Positions 16,300 through 16,531 of a DNA stretch of 16,531 nt are shown piece by piece. Under the pieces are notes generated by a model, which saw nothing but the letters and a program-made list of their open reading frames with translations, was not told where the DNA came from and made no database searches. A program made the translations under genes and the position numbers. Numbering within the stretch: the stretch's first letter is position 1; the number at the start of each line of letters is the position of its first letter. Source of the stretch: an uncultured Rhizobiaceae group bacterium (GTDB lineage: Bacteria; Pseudomonadota; Alphaproteobacteria; Rhizobiales; Rhizobiaceae); NCBI GenBank assembly GCA_937923355.1, contig CALAIO010000278.1, positions 1 through 16,531 on the forward strand. Reading direction: 5' to 3'.

Positions 16300-16531
16300 T
16301 TATCCGCCAAAAATAAGATCAAGAATAGTCTTTGGCTTTTCTCGCGTTTGCCCGCCACCTACATTTGCGCTAGGGCGTGGGTTACCGTCAATCTCTGACA
16401 AAGATTTTCTTTGAGGGCGTTCAATGGAAAGCTCATTGGATTTAGGTTGTCGCACTTGTTGCGTTTGCCCCACGTTCTGTTGCGGTTGCGGTGTTGGAAT
16501 TGCCGCAACAACGGGTTGGTAATTGCCCGGA
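16300..16531 (-). CDS. C-terminal end of an unidentified protein (runs off the right edge)
   Basis: An open frame enters from the right edge on the minus strand and ends in TAA at 16300-16302, giving about 76 residues without an in-frame start. The visible part is low-complexity, rich in Gln, Pro, Asn and Gly (for example TPQPQQNVGQTQQVRQP). It then becomes charged and ends in KTILDLIFGG. It has no recognisable domain. The Pro/Gln-rich stretch looks like a disordered tail and the last residues like a conserved terminal motif. The other two minus-strand frames are less convincing: one closes after 29 codons. The coding call rests on the open frame, the sensible amino-acid composition and the neat convergent end with pckA, 1 base away. 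Function is unknown. Confidence 0.6.
   Translation of the reverse strand, partial: PGNYQPVVAAIPTPQPQQNVGQTQQVRQPKSNELSIERPQRKSLSEIDGNPRPSANVGGGQTREKPKTILDLIFGG

Noticed and set aside
1..16531. CRISPR arrays, insertion sequences, phage genes, tRNA or rRNA genes
   Set aside because: No direct-repeat array, transposase, integrase, terminal inverted repeats or cloverleaf was seen. The gene order is the conserved chromosomal one, so no accessory island is indicated.

Overview
This window is an ordinary, densely packed chromosomal segment of an alphaproteobacterium, most likely of the order Hyphomicrobiales (Rhizobiales). The call rests on gene content and order: addA-addB, a MurU-like nucleotidyltransferase, a TsaE-phosphotransferase fusion, a DivL-type kinase, ahcY, ptsH, an EIIA-Man gene, a short hprK, chvG and chvI, with pckA divergent from chvI. 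By eye the DNA is AT-leaning compared with well-known soil rhizobia, so a marine or reduced-GC member is possible. This is inference and I do not name a genus. I see no mobile element, CRISPR array, rRNA or tRNA.

Layout. Positions 1-8796, all minus strand, run in transcription order divL, tsaE-amgK fusion, murU-like gene, addB, addA (cut by the window's left edge). Gaps are 4 and 56 bases, then two 4-base start/stop overlaps, so this is probably one transcription unit. It mixes cell-cycle signalling, tRNA modification, cell-wall recycling and double-strand-break repair. Positions 8797-8996 hold the divL upstream region and a strong intrinsic terminator for ahcY. The ahcY gene (8997-10391) has its own upstream region with a perfect 10-bp-arm palindrome that looks like an operator. 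Positions 10525-14401, minus strand, form a second operon: chvI, chvG, hprK, manX-like EIIA, ptsH. It joins an envelope/acid-sensing two-component system to a sugar-transport-free phosphotransferase (PTS) regulatory branch. A 298-base divergent region (14402-14699) separates chvI from pckA on the plus strand. After pckA, 1 base past its stop codon, lies the 3' end of an unidentified convergent gene.

How the genes work together. ChvG/ChvI, HprK, EIIA-Man and HPr sense envelope and metabolic state, and the gluconeogenic gene pckA sits beside them; ChvI control of pckA is known in Agrobacterium. AhcY recycles S-adenosylhomocysteine. The AmgK-like domain and the MurU-like enzyme together form the anhydro-MurNAc salvage route to UDP-MurNAc. 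DivL, whose phosphoacceptor histidine is replaced by tyrosine, belongs to the CckA-CtrA cell-cycle circuit.

I found no convincing undescribed system. The most useful points are the DivL tyrosine, the ahcY palindrome, the TsaE-AmgK fusion beside MurU, and several start sites set by non-ATG codons or internal Shine-Dalgarno sequences.
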